Assembly: GCF_014207595.1 (NCBI RefSeq)
Contig: NZ_JACHGY010000001.1
Span: forward strand, 3,416,836 to 3,480,835
From: Algisphaera agarilytica
Lineage (GTDB): Bacteria > Planctomycetota > Phycisphaerae > Phycisphaerales > Phycisphaeraceae
Length of the DNA: 64,000 nucleotides
Direction of reading: 5' to 3'
Part shown: in pieces, positions 42,411 to 50,642 of the stretch
Numbering within the stretch: the stretch's first letter is position 1
Layout: each line of letters begins with the position of its first letter
Translations under genes and position numbers: made by a program
Notes under the pieces: model-generated
Databases searched by the model: none
The model's input: only the letters and a program-made list of their open reading frames with translations
What the model was told of the DNA's origin: nothing

Positions 42411-42494
42411 TGCCCATAGCAGGAGTCGAACCTGCACTCCCTTGCGGGAACCGCCACCTGAAGACGGCGCGTCTGCCAATTCCGCCATATGGGC
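42411..42494 (-). tRNA. tRNA-Leu(CAG)
   Basis: The 84-nt class II tRNA has acceptor GCCCATA with TATGGGC, a D arm GGCGGAATTGGCAGAC, an anticodon stem CCGTC/GGCGG with loop TTCAGGT (anticodon CAG), a long variable arm (TTCCCGCAAGGGAGT) and T arm GCAGG-TTCGACT-CCTGC. CCA is not encoded. A TAAACT hexamer 17 nt upstream is a possible -10 element, and a terminator follows directly. Confidence 0.95.
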
Positions 42495-42612
42495 TCGATT
42501 GCGAGTCGGGGAGTTTAACCCATCTCCGCCGACGTCGCAAAGTCTCGGTGCCATCGCGATCCGGGACGGGGCGGACGGCGTGGAAAGCCTGGTTTTGCAG
42601 GGGGCCGGAGGG

Positions 42613-43935
42613 TTAGTCGAGCGTGATGACCTTGCCGCCCACGATCACATCGCGGGCTTTGCCTTTGACCGCCCAGCCATCAAAGGGGCAGTTGCGGGCC
42701 TTGGAGGCGAAGGCGTCGACGTCGATGGTCCATTCGTGATCCGGGTCGATGATCGTCACGTCTGCGTCGCTGCCCACGGCCAGGGTGCCCTTGCCGTCGA
42801 GGTTGCAGAGCTTGGCGGGGTTGATGGTGAGCAGTTCGATGAGCTTGGGCCAATCGATAACGCCGGGCTCAACGAGGGCCTTGATGTAGAGCGGCAGGGC
42901 ACAGTCGAGGCCGACGATGCCGTAGGGCGCCGCGACGAACTCGAGCGATTTTTCCTCAGCCGTGTGCGGGGCGTGGTCGGTCGCGAGGACGGTGATCGTG
43001 CCGTCGGCGATGCCGGCCTTGAGCGCATCGATGTCCGACTGCTGCCGCAGCGGGGGGTTCATCTTCGCGTTGGTGTTGTAGCCCTCGCAGGCGTCTTCGG
43101 TGAGCAGCAGGTGGTGCGGGCTGGCCTCGCCGGTGAGCACATCCTCGTGGCCCGCGGCCTTGGCATCGGCGCGGGCGCGGCGGAGGATCTCGACGCCCCA
43201 AGCGGTGGTCATGTGCTGGGCGTGGTAACGGCAGGCGTAGTTCTGCGCTTTGCACAGCTGGATGTCACGCTGCAGCGTCAGCTCTTCGGCGACACGTGGC
43301 CAACCCGGCAGGCCCATCTTGGTGGCGAGGGTGCCGGCGTTCATCGCGCCGCCGCCGAGCTCGGGGTCTTCGCAGTGCTGCATGAACACCTTGCCGGTCA
43401 TCGCGACGTAGGTCAGCGCCTTGGCCATCACGCCCGCCGAAGCCACGGCACAGCCGTCATCGGAAAACGCCACGGCCCCGGCCTTGGACATCAGCCCGAT
43501 CTCCGCGAGCTCCTTGCCGTCTCGGCCCTTGGTCGCGGCACCGACGACAAACACGTTGCACAGCCCGGCCCGCTCGGCCTGACGATGCACGAACTCCACC
43601 CGGCCGTCGTCGTCGAGCGTGGGGGTGGTGTTGGGCATGACGCAGACGGTGGTGAACCCGCCGTTGATCGCCGAGGCTGCGCCGGTCGCGATGGTTTCCT
43701 TGTGCTCGCCGCCGGGCTCCCGGAAGTGGACGTGGGGGTCGATCAGGCCGGGCGAGACGATCATGCCCGAGGCGTCGATGACTTCGCCTTCGGGCGAGTC
43801 GACTTTGCCGACCGAGATGACTTTGCCGTGTTCGAGGACGAGGTCGGTGACCTGGTCGATGCCCGCGGCGGGGTCGATGAGTCGGCCGTTTTGAATCGTG
43901 AGTCGGGGGGCGTTGGCGGAAGAATCTTGTGACAT
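42613..43935 (-). CDS. pyrC: Dihydroorotase
   Basis: The 440-residue product is a class I (PyrC/AllB-like) dihydroorotase. VSPGLIDPHVHFREPGGEHKETI gives the metal-binding HxH, and further His ligands lie in FMQHCEDPEL and GEASPHHLLLTED. LATDHAPHTAEEK carries the catalytic Asp. It cyclises carbamoyl aspartate to dihydroorotate in pyrimidine synthesis. The ATG at 43935 has TACGCT 6 nt upstream. A GTG two codons earlier would lie against that element. No pyrB is adjacent. Confidence 0.93.
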   Translation of the reverse strand: MSQDSSANAPRLTIQNGRLIDPAAGIDQVTDLVLEHGKVISVGKVDSPEGEVIDASGMIVSPGLIDPHVHFREPGGEHKETIATGAASAINGGFTTVCVMPNTTPTLDDDGRVEFVHRQAERAGLCNVFVVGAATKGRDGKELAEIGLMSKAGAVAFSDDGCAVASAGVMAKALTYVAMTGKVFMQHCEDPELGGGAMNAGTLATKMGLPGWPRVAEELTLQRDIQLCKAQNYACRYHAQHMTTAWGVEILRRARADAKAAGHEDVLTGEASPHHLLLTEDACEGYNTNAKMNPPLRQQSDIDALKAGIADGTITVLATDHAPHTAEEKSLEFVAAPYGIVGLDCALPLYIKALVEPGVIDWPKLIELLTINPAKLCNLDGKGTLAVGSDADVTIIDPDHEWTIDVDAFASKARNCPFDGWAVKGKARDVIVGGKVITLD

Positions 43936-43941
43936 CGCCAC

Positions 43942-43947
43942 AGCGTA
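43942..43947 (-). promoter_or_regulatory. -10 element of pyrC (leaderless type)
   Basis: TACGCT on the minus strand ends 6 nt before the ATG at 43935. Confidence 0.5.
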
Positions 43948-44021
43948 TCACAGGACGCCCCGCGGGAATTTGGCATGCTCGATGGACGGGGGGTGAGCGA
44001 GAAAACCGCTCAAAGAGCGGG

Positions 44022-44306
44022 TTACGCCGCCTGACGGAGAGGGGGCTCGTCTTCGATGATGTCGACGTTGTATTCGTCTTCGATCTCTGCCTCGTCGTCC
44101 TGGCTGCCGTAGTCGGCGTTGGCCTTGCGGCGTCGCTCTTCGACGCTGCGGAGGTAGGCCTGCTGCTGCATGCGGGCAGCACGGATGAGGTCGTGGCGGT
44201 CGATCGCCGAGCCGAGCTGATGGGCGAGGGTGTACAGCACCAGCGTCACCAGCGTGAACGCGAGCCCGCCGAATACCGTGGTGTAGAACATGACTTGGGC
44301 TGACAT
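44022..44306 (-). CDS. Small membrane protein with acidic tail
   Basis: The 94-residue product has an N-terminal membrane helix (VMFYTTVFGGLAFTLVTLVLYTLAHQLG). A charged helix follows (RMQQQAYLRSVEERRRKANADYG), then an acidic C-terminus (DDEAEIEDEYNVDIIEDEPP). No family is recognised. ATG at 44306 is used, with a GTG directly before it. It is transcribed toward pyrC, whose promoter lies 75 bp downstream of its stop. Confidence 0.55.
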   Translation of the reverse strand: MSAQVMFYTTVFGGLAFTLVTLVLYTLAHQLGSAIDRHDLIRAARMQQQAYLRSVEERRRKANADYGSQDDEAEIEDEYNVDIIEDEPPLRQAA

Positions 44307-44430
44307 CACCGGTGATATCGGGAGGGCGTGCCGGGGACTGACAGCGTGTGCGACGTTCGGAGGTTATCGGCGTCGCCATTATTGGGACCTTTCGACTCCC
44401 CGCATCCGTCACGACGGTGCGATGCGACGC

Positions 44431-44436
44431 TAAACT
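44431..44436 (+). promoter_or_regulatory. -10 element of the large membrane protein gene (leaderless type)
   Basis: TAAACT ends 7 nt before the ATG at 44444. Confidence 0.6.
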
Positions 44437-44443
44437 ATTTGCG

Positions 44444-46804
44444 ATGTCACGAGTTCTGTGTTTTGTCTTGGGGTGTTGGTTGATCGCGGGGGCGGCGTTG
44501 GCGCAGCTCGACGAGGTCCGCCTGGACATCGAGCAGGGCTACCTCGGCCTCGATGGCTACGTCCGCCCTGGGACCTGGACCCCGATCCGGCTCAGCGTCG
44601 ACAACCTCGCCGCGGACGACCGCGATGTGATCTTCCGCTGGGAGCACCGTGACGAAGACGGCGACCGGGTCTCGGCCGAGCGTCTCGCCACGCTCACCCG
44701 CCAACGCGACGATCAGCCGGTGTGGCTCTACGCCGCGGTGCCGATGACGGTGGACCGAGACACGCGTTGGAACCTGCGGGCGGTGGATGCCGAGTCGGGC
44801 GAGCTCTTGGCCGCCGCCTCGGTGCAGCCCAACGACGAATTCCTGCTGCGCAACAGCGAGCAGCTCATCGCCGTCACCAGCACCGCCGACCTCGGGCTCA
44901 ACGACTATCAACGCCACACCACCCAGCAGGCCCCGGTCAAGCTGGTGCGCGGGCTCTCGCTGCCTCGACTGCCCGATCGCTGGCAAGGGCTCGAAGCGCT
45001 GTCGGCCTTCGTCTGGACCCAGGACCTAGGCGGCGACCCGGCCGACCCGTTGCAGGTCTCCGAAGCCGCGCTGCTTTCGCTGCGGGAATGGGTGATGCGC
45101 GGCGGTCACCTGGTGGTCATGTTGCCCGAAGTGGGGCAGACCTGGACGAGCAGCCCGCTGGCGGACATGCTGCCGGTGACAACAGGGCAACTGCGTCAGC
45201 GTGAGAGCACCGATTGGCCTTTTCAGGATTGGATCGGGACCGGGCGGGACTCGGTCCAGCCGTTGACGATCACCAACTTCAACGTCGGCCAGGACGATCC
45301 CCGCGCGACGGTGGTCTTGCGTGACGACGCGGGCGAGCCGGTCGTGGTGGCAGGCAGGTACGGGTTCGGCCGGGTCACGGTGATTGGGATGGACCTCACA
45401 TCCGCCTCGGCACGGTCGAGCGCGGTGTTCAGCAGCCAACAGCGCTTATGGAACCATGTTTTTAACTGGCGTTTCCCGGTGCTGACCGAGGCGGTGACCG
45501 AGGGCGAGATCAGAGCGAATCGGCTGTTCGAGGCCTCGCGGGTCAGCGCCTCGGTGAACCTGATCGGCTTCGTGCCCGAACGGATCGCGATGTCCGGCAC
45601 CGTCGGGGCACTGCTGCTCGGGGCGATTTTTCTCTTCGGTCTGTATTGGCTGGTTGCGGGTTGGTTGATCCAGCCGATCCTCAAGAGCAAAGGGCTGTCG
45701 CGGTTCAGTTGGGTGGGGTTCGTCGCGTTGGTGGCGGTGTTTGCTGGGATCGCGTGGGCGGGGGCCGCGGTGCTCAGGCCCGGCGGCGAGAACGTGTCCC
45801 ACGTCACGGTTCTGGATTACGACGGCAACTCGGGCGTGGCCCGCGGCCGGGCGTTTGTGTCGATCTTTGTGCCGGACTTCGGCACCAGCGAAGTGGCGAC
45901 CGATTCGCCTCGGATCAACGCGTTGGCGACGCCGGTGCACAACCTCATTTCGAGCCCGGGCTTCAGTCCCGAAGCGGCGGAGACGGGGTTTGTTGATACG
46001 CAGCGGTATTCGCTCGATGCGGCGCAGCCGGACGCGGTGGATGTGCCGGTGCGTTCGACCTCGAAGCAGTTCATGCTGGACTATCTGGGCCCGGTGGACG
46101 GGGACATGCCCGGCTTGGCTAAGCCGTTTTCGATCGGGGTGTCGGATCCGATCGTGGCGGACGACGTGGGATGGCCGACGGGCGAGGTGCGTCACACCCT
46201 GCCGGGCACGCTGAGCAATGTGCGGGTGATCTATTGCCCGGGCGAGCGGGTCGATCAGTTCGGTAATGTTCGGCAGCTGCCGCCACAGGTTTGGAGCTAC
46301 GTGAACGCGGCGGGTGAGAACCGCTGGTCACCCGATGAGCCGCTGGTGCTGGCGGGCCGGCCCGACGCGAAGGACCGCGAGGTGCTCTACGCCCCGTTCC
46401 GTCGTTGGCCCCAGATCAACAGCGAACGGGACTGGAAGGGCGAGGGCTTCCTCGGCCGACGCCTGGGCGAGCAGAAAGGCCCGGGGCTCGGGAACCTGGG
46501 GGGAGGCGGGACCGCCCCCGCCGACGAGAGCGTGATTGCCCGGCACTTCGAGTTGTTGACGTTCTTCGACGCCCTGCCCCCGCCGGACGTCAAACGCGAT
46601 CCCGACAAAGCGCAGCTCAAGCAGGGCTACGTGCTGACGCGGCTATTGGGGCAGCGGATGGACCTGACCCCGCTCACCCAGGGCCGCCGTGTGATCATCC
46701 TCGCCCACCTGCGTGATTCGCCGTTGCCCGTGCCGTTGACCCTGGACGGCCAAACGCCGTCGAGCCAGGGGTGGACGGTGGTGCGTTGGGTGTATGATTT
46801 TTAG
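44444..46804 (+). CDS. Large exported membrane protein, probable partner of an ABC ATPase
   Basis: The 786-residue product has a signal peptide (MSRVLCFVLGCWLIAGAALAQ), a long periplasmic N-terminal part, and a GldG/glutamine-amidotransferase-like segment (LREWVMRGGHLVVMLPEVG, GRYGFGRVTVIGMDLTSAS). Two membrane helices lie near the middle (GTVGALLLGAIFLFGLYWLVAGWL and WVGFVALVAVFAGIAWAGAAV), and a second soluble domain follows. This layout resembles the large proteins next to BatA/MoxR or GldA-type loci. The ABC ATPase gene follows 167 bp downstream. The start is supported by the TAAACT element at 44431. Confidence 0.7.
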   Translation: MSRVLCFVLGCWLIAGAALAQLDEVRLDIEQGYLGLDGYVRPGTWTPIRLSVDNLAADDRDVIFRWEHRDEDGDRVSAERLATLTRQRDDQPVWLYAAVPMTVDRDTRWNLRAVDAESGELLAAASVQPNDEFLLRNSEQLIAVTSTADLGLNDYQRHTTQQAPVKLVRGLSLPRLPDRWQGLEALSAFVWTQDLGGDPADPLQVSEAALLSLREWVMRGGHLVVMLPEVGQTWTSSPLADMLPVTTGQLRQRESTDWPFQDWIGTGRDSVQPLTITNFNVGQDDPRATVVLRDDAGEPVVVAGRYGFGRVTVIGMDLTSASARSSAVFSSQQRLWNHVFNWRFPVLTEAVTEGEIRANRLFEASRVSASVNLIGFVPERIAMSGTVGALLLGAIFLFGLYWLVAGWLIQPILKSKGLSRFSWVGFVALVAVFAGIAWAGAAVLRPGGENVSHVTVLDYDGNSGVARGRAFVSIFVPDFGTSEVATDSPRINALATPVHNLISSPGFSPEAAETGFVDTQRYSLDAAQPDAVDVPVRSTSKQFMLDYLGPVDGDMPGLAKPFSIGVSDPIVADDVGWPTGEVRHTLPGTLSNVRVIYCPGERVDQFGNVRQLPPQVWSYVNAAGENRWSPDEPLVLAGRPDAKDREVLYAPFRRWPQINSERDWKGEGFLGRRLGEQKGPGLGNLGGGGTAPADESVIARHFELLTFFDALPPPDVKRDPDKAQLKQGYVLTRLLGQRMDLTPLTQGRRVIILAHLRDSPLPVPLTLDGQTPSSQGWTVVRWVYDF

Positions 46805-46971
46805 GTTGGGGGCTTGGGTGTTGGGGGCTTAGGGGCTTGGATCGAAACGCTGAGCCCCCATGCATGGTCCCAAGTCGCAAGTTCCGAGTCGCAGGTCGCA
46901 AGCCCGAAATCCGAAATCTAAAATCCGAAATCTGAATTCCTAAGCCCCTAACCCCTAAGCCCCCAACGCCC
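46805..46971. repeat. Intergenic repeat region with long inverted arms
   Basis: GGGGGCTTGGGTGTTGGGGG at the left is complemented by CCTAAGCCCC and TAAGCCCCCAAC units at the right. Between them CGAAATC units are repeated (four copies within 46907-46935) and AAGTCGCAAG/GAGTCGCAGG copies occur. It could form a long hairpin between the two genes and may reduce read-through into the ABC ATPase gene. Confidence 0.55.
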
Positions 46972-47931
46972 ATGAGTATGATCCAAACCATCAACCTGAC
47001 CAAGCGCTACGGCGAGTTGATGGCGCTGTCGAACCTCAACCTCACGATCGAGCAGGGCCAGTGCTTTGGGTTCATCGGGCCCAACGGCGCGGGCAAGACC
47101 ACGACGATCAAGATCCTCGCCACGCTGCTCAAGCCCACCTGGGGCGAGGCCCGCGTGGACGGGTTGTCCGTCGGCCCGGTCAACGCCCGGCAGGTCCGCT
47201 CGATGATCGGCTACGTGCCCGACTTCTTCGGCAGCTACGACGACATGGTCGTCAAGGAATACCTCTCGTTCTTCGCGGCGAGCTACGGCATCACCGGCGA
47301 CCACCGCAAACAAGTCATCGGCGACGTGCTCGACCTGACCGACCTGGCGTACAAAGCCGACGCCGAGGTCAACTCGCTGTCGCGCGGCATGCAGCAGCGG
47401 TTGTCGGTCGCCCGTGTGCTGCTGCACGACCCGAAGGTGCTCTTGCTCGACGAGCCTGCGTCCGGTCTGGACCCACGGGCGCGGATCGAGATGCGTGAGC
47501 TGCTCAAAGAGCTACACCTCATGGGCAAGACGATTTTGATCAGCTCGCACATCCTGCTGGAGATGGCCGACCTGTGTAACGTCGTGGGCATCATCGAGCA
47601 GGGCGAGCTCAAATTCACCGGCACGATGGACGAGATCATCGAGCGGGCCCGCACCATGGGCGGCGGCGGCCGGGTGCTGACCGTGGCGGTGGCGAGCAAG
47701 ACGGCTCAGGCCGCGGCACTGCTGCAGCAAGCGCCAGGGATCGAGAAGGTTGAAGCGGTGAACAGTCACCTGCGGGTGAGCTTGTCGCCCGATGCGCCCA
47801 ACGCCCACGACGCGGCGCCGCGTATCGCTTCGGCGCTGGTGCAGCAGGGCTTTGCCCTGACTCGTCTCGAAGAAGAACAGGTCAACCTCGAGACCGCGTT
47901 CATGCGGCTGACCAAGGGCCTGGTGCAGTAG
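46972..47931 (+). CDS. ABC transporter ATP-binding protein (ABC-2 / GldA type)
   Basis: The 319-residue product has Walker A (GPNGAGKTT), a signature (LSRGMQQRL), Walker B (VLLLDEPASGLDP) and the H-loop (ISSHILLEM). A C-terminal extension of about 90 residues is typical of ABC-2 export ATPases. No permease gene is adjacent; the large membrane protein upstream is a possible partner, but it has only two membrane helices. The substrate is unknown. The ATG has neither a Shine-Dalgarno sequence nor a -10 element directly upstream. Confidence 0.9.
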   Translation: MSMIQTINLTKRYGELMALSNLNLTIEQGQCFGFIGPNGAGKTTTIKILATLLKPTWGEARVDGLSVGPVNARQVRSMIGYVPDFFGSYDDMVVKEYLSFFAASYGITGDHRKQVIGDVLDLTDLAYKADAEVNSLSRGMQQRLSVARVLLHDPKVLLLDEPASGLDPRARIEMRELLKELHLMGKTILISSHILLEMADLCNVVGIIEQGELKFTGTMDEIIERARTMGGGGRVLTVAVASKTAQAAALLQQAPGIEKVEAVNSHLRVSLSPDAPNAHDAAPRIASALVQQGFALTRLEEEQVNLETAFMRLTKGLVQ

Positions 47932-48021
47932 TTCAAACCCGACTTGATCTACCAACGTTCTAGCTGCGACGCCACGCGTCGCTGTTTGTCGTGACAAATG
48001 CGGCCGCGACTACGTTCCAAC

Positions 48022-48056
48022 AAAAAGCCCCGACTGTTTTGAAAACAAGTCGGGGC
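48022..48056 (-). terminator. Rho-independent terminator after the GER-repeat protein
   Basis: On the minus strand GCCCCGACT and AGTCGGGGC form a 9-bp stem, with an inner GTTTT/AAAAC stem, followed by TTTTT (48026-48022). Confidence 0.85.
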
Positions 48057-48088
48057 CTGAGCTTGGGGGTAGGGTTGTGGGGTGGGGG

Positions 48089-48724
48089 TCAGACCTTGTC
48101 TTCGCCGCCGTCGTTGCCGCCGCGTTTCTTCCCGTTCTTGCCTTCGGGGCCGCCTTCGCCGCCTTTCTTGCCATTCTTGCCTTCGGCACCGCCTTTGCCC
48201 TTGCCTTTGCGTTCGGCGGCTTTTTCTTTCAGCTTGGCGAGGTTCTCATCGAACGTCGCTTGTTGCTCGGCGTTGAGTTCACCGCGGACGGCTTCGTGCA
48301 TCTCGTCACGCATGGCTTGGATTTTTTCCATGGCGGCCTTCATGGCTTCCTGGTCGCCAGACTCGCGGGCTTCCTTCATCTCTTCGCGGATCGCCCGGCC
48401 TTCTTCCTGCTTGCCTTTCAGGATGCCCTTGATGGCTTCTTTTTGGTCGTCGGAGAGGTCGAGGCCCTTGAGGACTTCCTGGCCGCCGCGTTGGCCACGC
48501 TTGCCGCGTTCGCCTTTCTCGCCGCGTTCTCCGCGTTCGCCACGCTCGGCTCGTTCGCCGCGCTCGCCCCGTTCACCGCGTTCGGCTCGCTCGCCGCGTT
48601 CACGTTGACGTTCTTTGGGGCCGTTGTCGTCGTCGCCGCCAGCCGGTTGGGCGTTGGCCAATCCGGCACACATCACCACGGCCAGTACCGCGATCAGGCT
48701 GAATTTGAGGTTTTTGCGTTCCAT
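48089..48724 (-). CDS. Exported protein with GER triplet repeat and Spy/CpxP-like region
   Basis: The 211-residue product has a signal peptide (MERKNLKFSLIAVLAVVMCAGLANAQ). A run of about thirteen Gly-x-Arg-type triplets follows (GER, AER, GEK, GKR, GQR) at about residues 42-80. Then comes a helical segment with two LTxxQ-like parts (LDLSDDQKEAIKGIL, LNAEQQATFDENLAKL), as in Spy/CpxP periplasmic chaperones, and a Lys/Gly-rich tail. GGAGATC before the ATG at 48724 sets the start. The triplet run is collagen-like in periodicity but lacks proline. Confidence 0.8.
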   Translation of the reverse strand: MERKNLKFSLIAVLAVVMCAGLANAQPAGGDDDNGPKERQRERGERAERGERGERGERAERGERGERGEKGERGKRGQRGGQEVLKGLDLSDDQKEAIKGILKGKQEEGRAIREEMKEARESGDQEAMKAAMEKIQAMRDEMHEAVRGELNAEQQATFDENLAKLKEKAAERKGKGKGGAEGKNGKKGGEGGPEGKNGKKRGGNDGGEDKV

Positions 48725-48857
48725 GTTGATCTCCAGTGTTTGGGTCACTTTTTGAGGTTGATTGGGGGTATTAACCGGTTCTGATGGGTCCAACGCGGGT
48801 GCGGCGGAGTTATTGCAGCCCTTTTTTGGGCCGTTGGCTCGGGGGCGGCGGGTGGTC

Positions 48858-48863
48858 TATGAT
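48858..48863 (+). promoter_or_regulatory. -10 element of mrp (leaderless type)
   Basis: TATGAT ends 7 nt before the ATG at 48871. TTGGCT 18 bp further upstream is a possible -35. Confidence 0.6.
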
Positions 48864-48870
48864 CGCCCGT

Positions 48871-49968
48871 ATGGCCGGAACCAAAGAACAAGTCGTCAGT
48901 GCCCTGCGTGAGATCGAAGACCCAGAACTCCGTCGGGATATCGTAGGGCTGAATATGGTCCAGAGCGTCGAGGTCGAGACCGGCCGGGCGACGGTGGGGA
49001 TCAAGCTGCCGCGGCGGGCGGGGCGGTTCAAGGAGCAGTTCCGGGCCGAGGCGGTGGAGAAGATCACGGCATTGGGGCTGGAGCCGGAGGTGTCGTTTTC
49101 GATCGAATTGGCCGGGGGCGCGACGCCTGAGGCAGGCGGCACCGATGCGTCGGCGAGCAACAACCCGCTGCCGAACGTGAAGCACATCATCGCCGTGGGG
49201 GCGGGCAAGGGCGGGGTGGGCAAATCCACGGTGTCGGTGAATCTGGCGGTCGGGTTGGCCCGGGCTGGTGCGAAGGTGGGGCTGATGGACGGGGACATCT
49301 ACGGCCCGTCGCTGCCGACCATGCTGGGCACCGATCGGTATCAGGTGAAGACGATCAGCAAGATGATCGTGCCCTTCGAGTTGCACGGCATCAAGGCGAT
49401 GACCATCGGGGCGCTGGTCGAAGACGACAAGCCGCTGATCTGGCGTGGCCCGATGGCGCACGGCGCGTTCCAACAGCTCGCGACCCAGACCGACTGGGGC
49501 GAGCTGGACTACCTGATCATCGACCTGCCGCCCGGCACCGGCGACGTGCCGCTGACCATGTCGCAGCTGCTGCCGCTGACCGGGGCGATCGTGGTCTGCA
49601 CCCCGCAGAAGGTCGCACAGGACGACGCGAAGCGGGCGATCCAGATGTTCCGCCAGCTCAACGTCGAGGTGCTCGGGCTGGTGGAGAACATGAGCTACTT
49701 CATCGGGGACGATGGCAAGGAATACGACCTGTTCGGCAAGGGCGGGGCGGAGATGCTGGCCCAGCAGGCGGGCGTGCCGTTCCTCGGGGCGGTGCCGATC
49801 AACATGAACCTGCGCCGCAACGGCGACGCGGGCGACCCCACCGCCAACTACACCGGCGACGACCAGCTCGCCAAGGAGCTCGACGCCCTGACCCGGGCTG
49901 CGGTGCACCACGTCAGCGTCCACGTCATGAGCGGCGCGGCGGCGGGCCCGACGTTGACCATTTCCTGA
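48871..49968 (+). CDS. mrp: Mrp/ApbC family iron-sulfur cluster carrier ATPase
   Basis: The 365-residue product has an N-terminal MIP18/DUF59-like domain (VSALREIEDPELRRDIVGLNMVQSVEV, residues 1-80). A P-loop NTPase with the deviant Walker A GKGGVGKST (about 111-119), LMDGDIYGPSLP and DYLIIDLPPGTGD follows. Mrp proteins bind and hand over 4Fe-4S clusters in the cytosol. The CxxC pair present in many homologues near the C-terminus is not evident here. An ATG at 48859 lies inside the -10 element, so 48871 is preferred. Confidence 0.92.
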   Translation: MAGTKEQVVSALREIEDPELRRDIVGLNMVQSVEVETGRATVGIKLPRRAGRFKEQFRAEAVEKITALGLEPEVSFSIELAGGATPEAGGTDASASNNPLPNVKHIIAVGAGKGGVGKSTVSVNLAVGLARAGAKVGLMDGDIYGPSLPTMLGTDRYQVKTISKMIVPFELHGIKAMTIGALVEDDKPLIWRGPMAHGAFQQLATQTDWGELDYLIIDLPPGTGDVPLTMSQLLPLTGAIVVCTPQKVAQDDAKRAIQMFRQLNVEVLGLVENMSYFIGDDGKEYDLFGKGGAEMLAQQAGVPFLGAVPINMNLRRNGDAGDPTANYTGDDQLAKELDALTRAAVHHVSVHVMSGAAAGPTLTIS

Positions 49969-50002
49969 TGAAGCCGGGGCTTGGAATACGCGGGCGCGGC
50001 AG

Positions 50003-50008
50003 TATGAT
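50003..50008 (+). promoter_or_regulatory. -10 element of the algH gene (leaderless type)
   Basis: TATGAT ends 7 nt before the ATG at 50016, and TTGGAA lies 16 bp further upstream, a better -35 than elsewhere. Confidence 0.6.
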
Positions 50009-50015
50009 CGGGGTC

Positions 50016-50597
50016 ATGCAGAATCTGCGGGGCAAGTTGTTGTTGGCGTCGCCGGAGATGGGAGACCCGAATTTCGCTCGGTCGGTGATCCTGATCGTCC
50101 AGCACGGCCCGGACGGTGCGCTGGGGCTGGTCCTCAACCAACCCACGGGTGCGGCGGTCGGCGATGTGCTCAGCGCGATGGGGGACGACGCGGAGGTCGA
50201 TTGCGGCGTGGACGAGCCGCTGTACCGGGGCGGGCCGTGCGATGGCCCGTTGATGGTGTTGCACCAGGACCCGGTCCACGCGCAGGAATTGGTGACCGAT
50301 GGTGTGTACTTCGCCAGCGAGCGCGAGTATGTCGAGCCCGCGTTGTCCGGCGCGGTCAGCCCGGTGCGTTTCTACGCGGGCTACTCCGGCTGGGGTGCGG
50401 GCCAACTCGAAGGCGAACTCGCCCAGTCGGCCTGGTCGGTGATGGACGCCAGCCTCGACGCGGTGTTCCCCGCCAGCGGCGACACGCCGGTGAGCGATGA
50501 GGGCGTCTGGAAATCGCTGATCCGGGTGAAGACGACCAGCGAACTGCTCAAGGGATACAACCCCAACATCCTGCCACGCGACCCGTCGATGAATTGA
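50016..50597 (+). CDS. algH: YqgE/AlgH family protein (UPF0301)
   Basis: The 193-residue product has LRGKLLLASPEMGDPNFARSVILIVQHGPDGALGLVLNQPTG at the start and a central YRGGPCDGPLMVLHQD, then RFYAGYSGWGAGQLEGELAQSAW. All are hallmarks of the AlgH/YqgE family. The family is linked to alginate gene regulation in Pseudomonas, but its molecular function is uncertain. The ATG at 50016 is chosen by homology and by the TATGAT element 7 nt upstream. It follows mrp by 47 bp with its own apparent promoter. Confidence 0.93.
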   Translation: MQNLRGKLLLASPEMGDPNFARSVILIVQHGPDGALGLVLNQPTGAAVGDVLSAMGDDAEVDCGVDEPLYRGGPCDGPLMVLHQDPVHAQELVTDGVYFASEREYVEPALSGAVSPVRFYAGYSGWGAGQLEGELAQSAWSVMDASLDAVFPASGDTPVSDEGVWKSLIRVKTTSELLKGYNPNILPRDPSMN

Positions 50598-50628
50598 CGA
50601 GTCCTGGCGCTCCGCGCGGTGTGTGCGT

Positions 50629-50634
50629 TACACT
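50629..50634 (+). promoter_or_regulatory. -10 element of the serine hydrolase gene (leaderless type)
   Basis: TACACT ends 8 nt before the ATG at 50643. Confidence 0.5.
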
Positions 50635-50642
50635 GAACGCGC

